Below the pieces are notes generated by a model. It was not told the DNA's origin and made no database searches. It worked only from the letters and a program-made list of their open reading frames with translations. A program made the translations under genes and the position numbers. A stretch of DNA of 64,000 bases, from contig DATHVR010000073.1 in NCBI GenBank assembly GCA_035461175.1, positions 10,335 to 74,334 on the forward strand. The letters run 5' to 3'. Source of the stretch: DATHVR01 sp035461175. GTDB taxonomy: Bacteria; Actinomycetota; Acidimicrobiia; Spongiisociales; ZC4RG35. Below are positions 41,501-51,000 of the stretch, in pieces (the stretch's first letter is position 1; each line of letters begins with the position of its first letter).

Positions 41501-42529
41501 GTGCGGCAACGGCTGACACCGAGCGGGGGCCTCGAGGGGGATGCACCCTTCGACCTCCAACTAACCAGGCGGCTCTATCGGGCGATGGTCTTCGCCCGCA
41601 CCTACGACCGCAAGAGCACCGCTCTCCAGAAGCAGGGCCGGCTAGCCACCTACGCCCCCTTCGAGGGCCAGGAAGCGGCTCAGATCGGCGCCGCCGCCGC
41701 CCTCGAGCCCCAGGACTGGGTGGTGGGCACCTACCGGGATGCCGCACTGATGTGGGCCCAGGGGTATCCCTGGGAGCTGCTGTTCGCCGGCCGTACCGGC
41801 GACGAGCGGGGTGGACGACCGCCCGAGCACGTGCCCGTCATGCCACCGTCCATCACCGTGGGCGGTCACATGGTCCACGCCGTAGGACTGGCCTGGGCCG
41901 AGAAGCTCCAGGGCACCGAGCGCATCGCCCTGACCTCATTCGGCGACGGCGCCACCTCCGAGGGCGATTTCCACGAGGCGATGAACTTCGCCGCCGTCTA
42001 CGACATCGGCTGTGTGTTCCTGTGTCAGAACAACGGCTACGCCATCTCGCTCGCCCGTGAGTTCCAGACCCGTTCCGAGTCGATCGCCCAGAAGGCGATC
42101 GCCTACGGGATGCCGGGAATCCAGGTCGACGGCAACGATCTCTTCGCCGTCTACGAAGCGGTCCGGGAGGCGGCCGATCGGGCGCGGGCGAGTGAGGGTC
42201 CGACCCTGATCGAGGCCATGACCTACCGGGTGGGCCCTCACACCACCGCCGACGATCCGGGCCGCTACCGAACCGGCGACGAGGCCGATGAGTGGCGCCG
42301 TCGAGACCCCCTGGAGCGTCTCCGCATCTATCTCTCCGAGCGGGAAGCCTGGGACGAGGAGTGGCAGGCTGCCATCGAGGCCGAGGCCGGCGCCGAGATC
42401 GACCGGGCGGTGGAACTTGCCGAGAACATGCCTCCGCTGGCTCCCGGGCAGATCCTCGACGCCATGTTCGAGTCCCTTCCGGCCCATCTCGAGACCCAGC
42501 GCCGGGAATTGGTGGAGGGACTGCAATGA
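41501..42529 (+). CDS. 2-oxoacid dehydrogenase E1 component, alpha subunit (pyruvate or branched-chain type)
   Basis: The thiamine-diphosphate-binding alpha chain of a pyruvate or branched-chain 2-oxoacid dehydrogenase. The 342 residues show LYRAMVFARTYDRKSTALQ, YAPFEGQEAAQIGAAAAL, the thiamine motif GDGATSEGDFHEAMNFAAVY to CQNNGYAIS, and RVGPHTTADDPGRYR (phosphorylation-loop region). Sequence alone does not separate PDH from BCKDH. The GTG start lies one base after the stop of a tiny leader ORF. Its TGA overlaps the ATG of the E1 beta gene (ATGA). The operon has E1 alpha, E1 beta and E2 but no dihydrolipoyl dehydrogenase, which must be elsewhere. Confidence 0.9.
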   Translation: MRQRLTPSGGLEGDAPFDLQLTRRLYRAMVFARTYDRKSTALQKQGRLATYAPFEGQEAAQIGAAAALEPQDWVVGTYRDAALMWAQGYPWELLFAGRTGDERGGRPPEHVPVMPPSITVGGHMVHAVGLAWAEKLQGTERIALTSFGDGATSEGDFHEAMNFAAVYDIGCVFLCQNNGYAISLAREFQTRSESIAQKAIAYGMPGIQVDGNDLFAVYEAVREAADRARASEGPTLIEAMTYRVGPHTTADDPGRYRTGDEADEWRRRDPLERLRIYLSEREAWDEEWQAAIEAEAGAEIDRAVELAENMPPLAPGQILDAMFESLPAHLETQRRELVEGLQ

Positions 42530-43503
42530 GTGTTCTCACCATGGCCCGCGCCCTCAACGACGCCCTCGACCTGGCCCTCGACAAGGATCCGCAGGTGATG
42601 CTCCTCGGCGAGGACATCGGCCGCACCGGGGGAGTATTCCGCATCACCGACGGCCTGCGCGAGCGTCACGGCGAGGAGCGGGTGGTCGACACTCCGGTCG
42701 CCGAGTCGGGAATCGTGGGGGTGGCCTTCGGCCTGGCGGTGGGTGGAATGCGCCCGGTGGCCGAACTGCAGTTCATGGGCTTCTCCTATCCGGCCTTCGA
42801 TCAGGTGATCAGCCACGTCAGCCGCATCCGCAACCGGTCCCAGCACCGGTTCACCGCCCCGATGGTGATTCGCATGCCCTACGGCGGAGGGATCGGCGCC
42901 GCCGAGCACCACTCCGAGTCGGCCGAGGCGATCTATGCCCACACCCCCGGTCTCAAGGTCGTGATCCCCTCCACGCCCTACGACGCCAAGGGGATGCTGC
43001 TGTCGGCCATCTCCGACCCGGACCCGGTCGTCTTCTGTGAGCCGATCCGGCTGTATCGCTCGGTGAAGGAGGAAGTCCCCGACGGCTGGTACGAAGTGCC
43101 GATCGGCCAGGCGCGGTTCGAGCGGGAAGGTACCGACCTCACCCTGGTTAGTTGGGGCGCCATGATGCGTGAGACCCGGGCCGCCGCCTCCTCCCTGGAA
43201 GAGGAGGGGGTCTCGGTCGAGGTGATCGATCTTCGCAGCCTGGTTCCCTTCGACGCCGACTCGGTCGTAAAGTCGGTCGACAGGACCGGCCGTTTGGTGG
43301 TGGTGCACGAGGCGCCGCGCACGGCCGGCTTCGGAGCCGAAGTGGCGGCCACGGTGGCGGAACGGTGTCTGTATTCGCTGCAGGCTCCCGTGCAGCGCGT
43401 CACCGGATGGGACAGCGTATTTCCCCTCAAACGCTCGGAGGCCCAGTACCTTCCGAGTCAGGAACGCATCATCCGCGCCGCCCGACGAACCCTGGAGAGC
43501 TGA
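42526..43503 (+). CDS. 2-oxoacid dehydrogenase E1 component, beta subunit
   Basis: The 325-residue beta chain that completes the E1 active site. Typical segments are MARALNDALDLALDKDP, LLGEDIGRTGGVFRIT, VAESGIVGVAFGLAVGG, MRPVAELQFMGFSYPAFDQV, and PYGGGIGAAEHHSESAEAI with the active-site His pair, then the transketolase C-terminal domain (VEVIDLRSLVPFDAD). It begins at ATG 42526, overlapping the E1 alpha stop, with GGAGGG 7 nt upstream, and its TGA overlaps the next ATG (TGATG). Both E1 subunits are therefore made in step. Confidence 0.92.
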   Translation: MSVLTMARALNDALDLALDKDPQVMLLGEDIGRTGGVFRITDGLRERHGEERVVDTPVAESGIVGVAFGLAVGGMRPVAELQFMGFSYPAFDQVISHVSRIRNRSQHRFTAPMVIRMPYGGGIGAAEHHSESAEAIYAHTPGLKVVIPSTPYDAKGMLLSAISDPDPVVFCEPIRLYRSVKEEVPDGWYEVPIGQARFEREGTDLTLVSWGAMMRETRAAASSLEEEGVSVEVIDLRSLVPFDADSVVKSVDRTGRLVVVHEAPRTAGFGAEVAATVAERCLYSLQAPVQRVTGWDSVFPLKRSEAQYLPSQERIIRAARRTLES

Positions 43504-44927
43504 TGGCACGCGAATTTAGACTTCCCGATATCGGTGAGGGTCTGACCGAGGCGGAGATCGTCCGCTGGGTGATCCCGGTGGGCGGGACCGTCGCCGCCGA
43601 TGAGACCGTCGTCGAGGTCGAGACCGACAAGGCGGTGGTCGAGATCCCGTCACCGTTCGCCGGGGTCGTCCTCCATCACGGGGCCGCCGAAGGCGAGGTG
43701 GTCGAGGTCGGCGAGATCCTCGTGGTGGTGGGAACGGAAGGCGAAACGTGGCCGGACCCCTCACGGGGGGAAGCAGCCATCAAAAGCGAGGATCGGCCCG
43801 CGACGGCAGATACCGAAGCCACCGCCCAACCGGGCGGAGCCGAGCCGGAGCCCGAGGATGCGGCGCCGGTGGATGCTGAGCCGCAGCCGGAAGCCGCCGG
43901 GGAGTCTGTGCCCGAGGAAGAGTCGGACCATGGCGAGGTCGCACCCATCGTAGGCACCCTGTCCGAGGACGCCGAGGAGCTGCCTTCCCGTTCGGAGCAG
44001 ATCACCGACATCGTCACCCACGTCAAGGCGCTGCCGCTGGTGCGGAAACTGGCCAAGGATCTGGGGGTCGATCTGGGTTCGATCCAGGGAACCGGCCCCG
44101 ATGGCCGCATCACCCGTGAGGATGTGATCGCCGCCGCCGAGAGCAGTCAGGGCGGCCCGGTCGAACTTCCCGCCGCCCCGACTCTCCCCCCGGTGCCCTC
44201 CCTTCCGTCCGAGCCGCGGTCCACGGTTCCCGCCGGAGCCAGGCCTGCCGAGGAGCGACGGCCGCTGAGCAAACTGCGTCGCACGATCGCCGCCAACATG
44301 GCGCGTTCGTGGTCGGAGATACCCCACGTCACCACCTTCGACGAGGTCGACGCCTCACGACTCCTCGCCATGCGGGAAAGGCTGGGGCGGCGCCACGACA
44401 CGAAGATCCCCCTGGAGTCCCTGATCGTGAAGGCGGTGAGCCCCGTCTTGCGGGAGTTTCCCGAGTTCAACGCCACTCTCGACGGTGACGAGCTCGTCCT
44501 CCACGGGCGCCAGGACATCGGGATCGCCGTCGACACCCCCGACGGGCTCCTGGTCGGCGTGATACGCAACGCCGATCGTCACTCGGTCCTGGCCCTCGCC
44601 CAGGAAGTCAGCCGCCTGGGCACCGCCGCCAAGGAACGCAAACTCGCTCCCGACGAACTCACCGGTCAGACTTTCACGGTCTCCAACATCGGCGCGGTGG
44701 GAGGGGGGTACGGCACCCCGATCGTCCCGGCCGGAACGGTGGCGATCCTGTCGGTGGGCCGCGCCCTCGACAGGCCGGTGGCCCACGGTGGCCGGGTCGA
44801 CATCGCCCCGCTGCTCCCGCTCTCCCTCTCCTACGACCACCGGGTCATCGACGGGGGCCTCGGCCGCCGCTTCATGTCGATGCTGCTGGAAAACCTGGAA
44901 GAGCCGGGTCTGTTCCTGGCTGACTGA
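43503..44927 (+). CDS. Dihydrolipoamide acyltransferase (E2) of the 2-oxoacid dehydrogenase
   Basis: The 474-residue E2 core. One N-terminal lipoyl domain (residues 1-80) has the lipoylated Lys in VETDKAVVEI. A long acidic and Pro/Ala-rich linker follows, then a peripheral-subunit-binding domain (LVRKLAKDLGVDLGSIQGTG, ending TREDVI) and the catalytic acyltransferase domain with LSKLRRTIAANMARSWSEIP, FTVSNIGAVGG and the catalytic SYDHRVIDGG. A single lipoyl domain is common in BCKDH-type E2s, but that does not settle the substrate. The first copy of a 65-bp repeat begins inside its last codons. Confidence 0.93.
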   Translation: MAREFRLPDIGEGLTEAEIVRWVIPVGGTVAADETVVEVETDKAVVEIPSPFAGVVLHHGAAEGEVVEVGEILVVVGTEGETWPDPSRGEAAIKSEDRPATADTEATAQPGGAEPEPEDAAPVDAEPQPEAAGESVPEEESDHGEVAPIVGTLSEDAEELPSRSEQITDIVTHVKALPLVRKLAKDLGVDLGSIQGTGPDGRITREDVIAAAESSQGGPVELPAAPTLPPVPSLPSEPRSTVPAGARPAEERRPLSKLRRTIAANMARSWSEIPHVTTFDEVDASRLLAMRERLGRRHDTKIPLESLIVKAVSPVLREFPEFNATLDGDELVLHGRQDIGIAVDTPDGLLVGVIRNADRHSVLALAQEVSRLGTAAKERKLAPDELTGQTFTVSNIGAVGGGYGTPIVPAGTVAILSVGRALDRPVAHGGRVDIAPLLPLSLSYDHRVIDGGLGRRFMSMLLENLEEPGLFLAD

Positions 44928-45085
44928 CGCTTCAGCGCGTCGCGCCCGCTGACGGTATCGGGTGGTGGGTAGTGAGTAATGGGTCGAGCCGCCGGGCAGT
45001 GACCTCCCCCTCGCTCGGTGGACTGACGCCTCAGCGCGTCTCGCGCGCTGACGGTATCGGGTTGTGGGTGATGAGTAATGGGTCG
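44922..45085 (+). repeat. Two copies of a 65-bp intergenic repeat
   Basis: Copy 1 (44922-44986) and copy 2 (45021-45085) start GACTGACGC and end GAGTAATGGGTCG, are equal in length and about 88-90 percent identical. Copy 1 includes the E2 stop codon. Both contain GACGGTATCGGG followed by a GGTGGTGGGT-type tail similar to the repeat at 22.9 kb. Confidence 0.7.
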
Positions 45086-45125
45086 CTCCCCTCCGGGGAC
45101 GAAGCGGACGACCCAGAACCCACCA

Positions 45126-45153
45126 CTCAATTCTCAATTCTCAATTCTCAATA
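45126..45153 (+). repeat. 7-bp tandem repeat CTCAATT
   Basis: Three perfect CTCAATT units and a fourth ending in A. They are followed by ACCCACCACTCACCACCC, roughly complementary to the GGTGGTGGGT tails of the 65-bp repeats, so a large hairpin can form. This block runs into the stop codon of ramB. The rest of the E2-ramB gap (44928-45175) has no gene. Confidence 0.6.
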
Positions 45154-45175
45154 CCCACCACTCACCACCCACCAC

Positions 45176-46606
45176 TCACTCCGCGTGGCGTTCTACCAGG
45201 TCGTAGGCGGCTCGGTCGCGGCCGTCGGGGAAGGGGTCGGGAGCCAGGAGGCCGAGCAGGCGCTCCTGGGTTCGAACCGAGACCTCGACGTGACCGCCCC
45301 ATTTCGCCAGCTGCTCGGTGGTCGGCAAACGGCAACAGGTGGGATCGGGACAGGTCGACTTCGCTCTCCGCTCGGTATGGCGGTCCCGAAACCACTGGGC
45401 AGAGTCGAAGGGGACCCCGACCGTGACGGAAAAGGGGCGATCCGGTTCCATGTGGGTGACACAGAAGAAGGTCCCTTGCGGGGTGTCGGTGTACTGGGCG
45501 TGGACATCGAATTTGTCGACCGAATCGAATACTGCCAGGGCGCCCCAGTGGCGGCACACCGGCTGGGCCTCCACCCCGCCGAAGGCGTCGGTGTTCAACG
45601 GCACTCCGTCATTGGCATAGCCCTTCACGACCAGGCCATCCTCACCCACCACCATCAGGTGGGTGCGCAGGTCGAGTCGCTCGGTCGCCAGGTTCACGAA
45701 CCTCCATGCCGCCATCTCGTAGCTGACGTAGAAGTTCTCCTTGATGTCCTCGATCGAAATATCCCGTCCCTCCATGGCCGAACGGAGTCGCCGCACGGCC
45801 GCCCTTTCGGGCACGAGGATGGCCCCGGCCAGGTAGGCGGTCTCCACCCGCTGGCGGAGGAACTCGCCCAGGTCGGCCGGCTCGGCATGGCCGAGCAGGC
45901 GACGGGCCAGGGTCTGGAGGATGGCCTTGCGGGCCTGGCGTGTGCGGAGTTCGTTGCGCTGGGCGATGTAGAGGCGGCCGGTGAGATCGTCGGACACCGA
46001 GCGGACACCGGGGATCATGTCTTCCACCGCCTCGATCTGAAACCCGAGGTGGGCGGCGATGTCGAGCAGTGTGCGCGACGAGCGGGGCCCTTCGCCCACG
46101 TGACCGACCTTCTCGAGCACGCCGTTGGCGACTGCCTCGACATCCGAGAGGTAGCCGTTCTGGCCCCATAGCCAAACGCCGGCGGCGGCGTTGGCCTGAC
46201 GGATTCCATCCCGGCCGCTCCCTGTGGGGTCGGGGCGGGCGTCGAGGGCGCGGTAAAGCCCCACCAGGTGCTGGAGCAGCTCGTCGGAGAGACTGGGGGA
46301 GGGGCGGACGTAGGGAAGCTCCAGACGGTCGAAGCGGGGATCCGACTGGGCCCGCTCGAGTTCGATCTCCAGTTCGGCCCGAGCACTGGGAGGCTCATCA
46401 GACAGCAGATCGGTCTCGGCCACCTGCAGGGCACGGGCGAGATCGCGGACGTGACTCGCCTTCGGCTCCCGCCTCCCGTTCTCGAGCATCGACAGGTAGG
46501 GAGCCGGCCGGTCCACCATCTCACCCAATTGCTGGAGGGTGAGATGGGATCGCTTGCGGTAGTGGCGCAAACGGCGCCCGAAGGTGAGAGGGTCGATCCC
46601 GGTCAT
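45176..46606 (-). CDS. ramB: RamB/ScfR-type transcriptional regulator of acetate and glyoxylate metabolism
   Basis: A 476-residue regulator. The N-terminal Xre-type helix-turn-helix (residues 8-62: GRRLRHYRKRSHLTLQQLGE, then PYLSMLENGRREP) is followed by an ImmA/IrrE-like (DUF955) core around 200-320 and a short-chain-acyl-CoA-sensing C-terminal domain (ScfR/DUF2083) with Cys-rich PVCRHWGAL and CPDPTCCRLP. This is the RamB architecture of corynebacteria and mycobacteria, where RamB represses aceA, aceB and itself. Its place, divergent from aceB-aceA, supports that role. ATG 46606 follows a TAACAT box by 6 nt, so it appears leaderless. Confidence 0.88.
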   Translation of the reverse strand: MTGIDPLTFGRRLRHYRKRSHLTLQQLGEMVDRPAPYLSMLENGRREPKASHVRDLARALQVAETDLLSDEPPSARAELEIELERAQSDPRFDRLELPYVRPSPSLSDELLQHLVGLYRALDARPDPTGSGRDGIRQANAAAGVWLWGQNGYLSDVEAVANGVLEKVGHVGEGPRSSRTLLDIAAHLGFQIEAVEDMIPGVRSVSDDLTGRLYIAQRNELRTRQARKAILQTLARRLLGHAEPADLGEFLRQRVETAYLAGAILVPERAAVRRLRSAMEGRDISIEDIKENFYVSYEMAAWRFVNLATERLDLRTHLMVVGEDGLVVKGYANDGVPLNTDAFGGVEAQPVCRHWGALAVFDSVDKFDVHAQYTDTPQGTFFCVTHMEPDRPFSVTVGVPFDSAQWFRDRHTERRAKSTCPDPTCCRLPTTEQLAKWGGHVEVSVRTQERLLGLLAPDPFPDGRDRAAYDLVERHAE

Positions 46607-46612
46607 GCCGTT

Positions 46613-46618
46613 ATGTTA
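46613..46618 (-). promoter_or_regulatory. -10 box of ramB
   Basis: TAACAT on the minus strand, 6 nt before the ramB ATG at 46606. Confidence 0.5.
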
Positions 46619-46626
46619 ACATCGCC

Positions 46627-46641
46627 ACAACTTTCTTGAAC
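46627..46641. promoter_or_regulatory. Candidate RamB operator
   Basis: ACAACTTTCTTGAAC between the ramB and aceB promoters partly resembles the AAACTTTGCAAA-type RamB site known from corynebacteria. The match is imperfect; the position is the main support. Confidence 0.3.
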
Positions 46642-46653
46642 ATGCATTTGGAT

Positions 46654-46659
46654 TAGGGT
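46654..46659 (+). promoter_or_regulatory. Candidate -10 box of aceB-aceA
   Basis: TAGGGT on the plus strand, 51 nt before the aceB ATG; the same hexamer serves recA and the 22.3 kb flavin reductase gene. Confidence 0.4.
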
Positions 46660-46710
46660 TGGACCTGTAAGACAATGGATACTTAACAGGAAGGGACCCC
46701 GAGCGCACCC

Positions 46711-48291
46711 ATGAGCCACGAGATCGCACCCACCACCACACCCGAACACAGCCTCCTCCTCACCTCCGAGGCGGTGGCCTTCGTCGAGGATCTCCACGAG
46801 GCCTTCGACGAGCGCCGCCACCAGTTGCTCGCCCTTCGTCAGGAGCGCCAGTCCCAGATCCAGAGCGGCTTGCTGCCCGACTTCCTCCCCGAGACGGCCC
46901 ACATCCGCCAGGACGAGTGGCAGGTGGCCGAGGCACCCGCCGATCTGGCCGACCGCCGGGTCGAGATCACCGGACCGGTTGATCGCAAGATGATGATCAA
47001 CGCCCTGAACTCGGGGGCGCGGGTGTTCATGGCCGACTTCGAAGATGCCAATTCGCCCACCTGGAGCAACCTCCTCGAAGGCCAGGCCAACCTCATCGAG
47101 GCATATCGACGGACACTGGCGCTCGACACCGACGAGAAGTCCTACCGCCTGAATGACGAGGTGGCGACGCTGGTGATCCGTCCCCGCGGCTTCCACCTTC
47201 CCGAGAAGCACCTCACGATCAACGGTCGGCCCGCTTCCGCTTCGCTCTTCGATTTCGGCCTGTACATGTTCTGGGGCGGCCGGGAGGCGATCGCGGCCGG
47301 CACCGGGCCCTACTTCTATCTTCCCAAGCTCGAGAGCCACCTCGAGGCCCGGCTCTGGAACGACGTCTTCGTCTACGCCCAGCACCGGCTCGGGATCCCG
47401 GAGGGAACGATCCGGGCCACCGTGTTGATCGAGACCCTTCCGGCTGCCTTCGAGATGGACGAGATCCTCTTCGAGTTGCGCCAGCACTCCTCGGGGCTCA
47501 ACGCCGGACGCTGGGACTACATCTTCTCGGTCATCAAGAAGCTGCGCGATCGTCCCGACCGCATCCTCCCCGACCGGGCCCAGGTGACGATGACCACTCC
47601 GTTCATGCACGCCTACACCGAGTTGCAGGTGGCCACCTGCCACCGGCGCGGCGCCCACGCCATCGGGGGTATGGCCGCCTTCATCCCCAACCGCCGGGAC
47701 CCCGAAGTGACCGAGCAGGCTCTGGCCAAGGTGGCGGCCGACAAGCGCCGGGAGGCCGAACAGGGCTGCGACGGGACCTGGGTGGCGCATCCCGACCTCG
47801 TGCCGGTGGCCCAGGCCGAGTTCGACCGGGTCCTGGGCGACGCCCCCAACCAGCTCGAACGACAGCGGACCGACGTCGAGGTGGATGCCGCCAACCTTCT
47901 CGACACTCATGTCGTCGACGGAAAGATCACCGAAGAGGGGATCCGCACCAACGTCTCGGTCGGAATCCGCTACCTGGCCGCCTGGCTGACCGGGACCGGC
48001 GCCGCCGCCATCGACAACCTGATGGAAGACGCCGCCACCGCCGAGATCTCGCGCAGTCAGCTCTGGCAGTGGGTCCGTCACGGCGCCCGCACCGACGACG
48101 ACCGAGTGATCGACGCCGACCGCGTCCGCCGGATAGCCGACGATGTAATGGCCGAGATCGAGGAGGTAGTCGGATCCGACGGGATGGCATCCGGCCGCTA
48201 CCACGAGGCTCGCATCCTGTTCGAGCAGGTGGCGCTGTCGCCAGACTTCATCGACTTCCTGACCCTTCCCGCTTACGAACTGATCGACTGA
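46711..48291 (+). CDS. aceB: Malate synthase A
   Basis: Condenses glyoxylate with acetyl-CoA to malate, the second glyoxylate-bypass step. The 526-residue protein is of type A (shorter than malate synthase G). Visible landmarks are GARVFMADFEDANSPTW (metal-binding Glu/Asp), RPRGFHLPEKHLTING with the catalytic Arg, FYLPKLESHLEARLW, ETLPAAFEMDEILFEL and the late GTWVAHPDLVPVA and NVSVGIRYLAAWL. ATG 46711 lies downstream of an AGGAAGGGA that is a little distant (about 14 nt). aceA follows 10 bases later, so the two form an operon, divergent from ramB. Confidence 0.95.
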   Translation: MSHEIAPTTTPEHSLLLTSEAVAFVEDLHEAFDERRHQLLALRQERQSQIQSGLLPDFLPETAHIRQDEWQVAEAPADLADRRVEITGPVDRKMMINALNSGARVFMADFEDANSPTWSNLLEGQANLIEAYRRTLALDTDEKSYRLNDEVATLVIRPRGFHLPEKHLTINGRPASASLFDFGLYMFWGGREAIAAGTGPYFYLPKLESHLEARLWNDVFVYAQHRLGIPEGTIRATVLIETLPAAFEMDEILFELRQHSSGLNAGRWDYIFSVIKKLRDRPDRILPDRAQVTMTTPFMHAYTELQVATCHRRGAHAIGGMAAFIPNRRDPEVTEQALAKVAADKRREAEQGCDGTWVAHPDLVPVAQAEFDRVLGDAPNQLERQRTDVEVDAANLLDTHVVDGKITEEGIRTNVSVGIRYLAAWLTGTGAAAIDNLMEDAATAEISRSQLWQWVRHGARTDDDRVIDADRVRRIADDVMAEIEEVVGSDGMASGRYHEARILFEQVALSPDFIDFLTLPAYELID

Positions 48292-48301
48292 GAGGACAAC
48301 C

Positions 48302-49579
<1,278 letters not shown>

Positions 49580-49613
49580 CACGGGCGGCGGTTTTCGTTC
49601 CGCGACGATCGGG

Positions 49614-49619
49614 TACCGT
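49614..49619 (+). promoter_or_regulatory. Candidate -10 box of the GAPDH-like gene
   Basis: TACCGT on the plus strand, 35 nt before the ATG at 49655, upstream of an AGGAG ribosome-binding site. Confidence 0.4.
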
Positions 49620-49654
49620 TGGCGTCACCAGAGCGGAGCAACTCAGGAGTATCA

Positions 49655-50713
49655 ATGTCCAAGATCGTCCACGTCGTCGGCACCGGGACCATCGGTGAGC
49701 CGCTGATCGGCATGCTCGCCGATCACCGCGAGCACTTCGGCATCGACGAGGTCACCTTCCACAAGCGGACCCCGCTCGTCACGGAGCGCTCGAAGGTCAG
49801 CGACCTTGTGCGAAGGGGGGCGGCGCTGACGGTGGACGCCGACCGTCTCGCCACCTTCGAAGAGCTCGGGCACAGCCCCAAGTACGAGACGATGGAGGCA
49901 CTGGAGCGGGCCACGGTGGTGATCGACTGCACTCCGGTCGGCAATGAGAACAAAGAAGAGTTCTACGACCAGCTGCGCGGTCCCCGCGGCTTCATGGCCC
50001 AGGGCTCGGAGTTCGGTTTCGGAAAGATGTATGCCCGCGGCATCAACGACGAGGCCCTGCATCGTGAGAGCGACCGCTTCCTCCAGATCGTGTCGTGCAA
50101 TACCCACAACATCTCGGTCCTGATCAAGACCCTGGGCATGGATCCCGACGGGACCAACCACCTCGTCGACGGGCGTTTTCTATGTGTGCGCCGGGCCAAC
50201 GACATCTCCCAGGACACCGGGTTCGTTGCCTCGCCGACGGTGGACAAGCACCACGACGAGCGATTCGGGACCCACCACTCCCGGGATGCCAACGCCCTGT
50301 TCGCCACCCTCGGCTACGACCTCAACCTGTTCTCCTCGGCCATCAAGCTCAACACCCAGTACATGCACTCGATCCACTTCTCGCTGACCCTCGACGAGGA
50401 GATGACGCTCGACGAGGTCAAGGAGAGGTTGCTGAGCAACACCCGGGTGGCCGTCACCCACAAGATCTCGGCCAACTCGGTCTTTTCGTTCGGACGCGAC
50501 CACGGCTACTACGGCCGGATCCTCTCCCAAACGGTGGTGTCGTTGGACACCCTGGCCGTCCGCAACGGCAACGAGGTCGTCGGGTTCTGTTTCACCCCCC
50601 AGGACGGGAACCCACTGCTGTCGACGGTGGCGGCGATGCTCTGGTACCTGGACCCGTCTACGGTCGACGACCGGATCGACATCCTCCGCCGCTACCTCTT
50701 CCGAGAGGTCTGA
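49655..50713 (+). CDS. Protein related to archaeal-type (type II) glyceraldehyde-3-phosphate dehydrogenase
   Basis: A 352-residue NAD(P)-dependent dehydrogenase-like protein. The N-terminal Rossmann segment reads KIVHVVGTGTIGEPLIGML; the domain boundary has ATVVIDCTPVGNENKEEFY and the catalytic Cys in FLQIVSCNTHNISVL; then VRRANDI, GTHHSRDAN (the His pair of the archaeal enzyme) and LNTQYMHSIHFSLTL. All of these line up by eye with archaeal GAPDH, not with the common bacterial GapA. Whether it uses glyceraldehyde-3-phosphate is unknown. ATG 49655 has AGGAG 6 nt upstream. It follows aceA by 75 bases on the same strand, with its own promoter-like TACCGT. Confidence 0.65.
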   Translation: MSKIVHVVGTGTIGEPLIGMLADHREHFGIDEVTFHKRTPLVTERSKVSDLVRRGAALTVDADRLATFEELGHSPKYETMEALERATVVIDCTPVGNENKEEFYDQLRGPRGFMAQGSEFGFGKMYARGINDEALHRESDRFLQIVSCNTHNISVLIKTLGMDPDGTNHLVDGRFLCVRRANDISQDTGFVASPTVDKHHDERFGTHHSRDANALFATLGYDLNLFSSAIKLNTQYMHSIHFSLTLDEEMTLDEVKERLLSNTRVAVTHKISANSVFSFGRDHGYYGRILSQTVVSLDTLAVRNGNEVVGFCFTPQDGNPLLSTVAAMLWYLDPSTVDDRIDILRRYLFREV

Positions 50714-50734
50714 TCCGGCGGATCGGAAGGTCCC

Positions 50735-50740
50735 TAGCCT
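50735..50740 (+). promoter_or_regulatory. Candidate -10 box of the 50.75 kb small gene
   Basis: TAGCCT lies 9 nt before the ATG at 50750 with no ribosome-binding site. Confidence 0.3.
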
Positions 50741-50749
50741 CGTCACCGT

Positions 50750-50998
50750 ATGAAAGACCCCATCCTCTCCCTGGTGGAGGAGGCGATCATGGCCCTCGGG
50801 CGCGGTGACGTCGGCGGCGCTCGCTCCGCCATGGCGGTGGCGGTCGCCCAGGACCGCTCGCTGGAGGCGGTGGCCGACGCCATCGCCTTCGCCACCGCCG
50901 AGTTCGAGACGGACGGTCAGGTGTCCCCGAGTGCCTGGAATGCCCTCACCGATGCCTGCCCGGCCGAGCTACGCGGCGTCGTCGAAGCCTGGCGCTGA
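50750..50998 (+). CDS. Hypothetical 82-residue helical protein
   Basis: A small, mainly helical acidic protein (KDPILSLVEEAIMALGRGD, then LEAVADAIAFATAEFETD) with no recognised domain. It ends 2 bases before the ATG of the PHP phosphatase gene, with which it is surely co-transcribed. Codon pattern and a continuous frame from a promoter-like TAGCCT to a tightly packed stop support it as real. Function unknown. Confidence 0.55.
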   Translation: MKDPILSLVEEAIMALGRGDVGGARSAMAVAVAQDRSLEAVADAIAFATAEFETDGQVSPSAWNALTDACPAELRGVVEAWR

Positions 50999-51000
50999 CC

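Noticed and set aside
40061..41560. A 499-codon minus-strand frame opposite ftsK
   Set aside because: Shadow of ftsK; composition is His/Asp/Gly/Val-biased without any domain.
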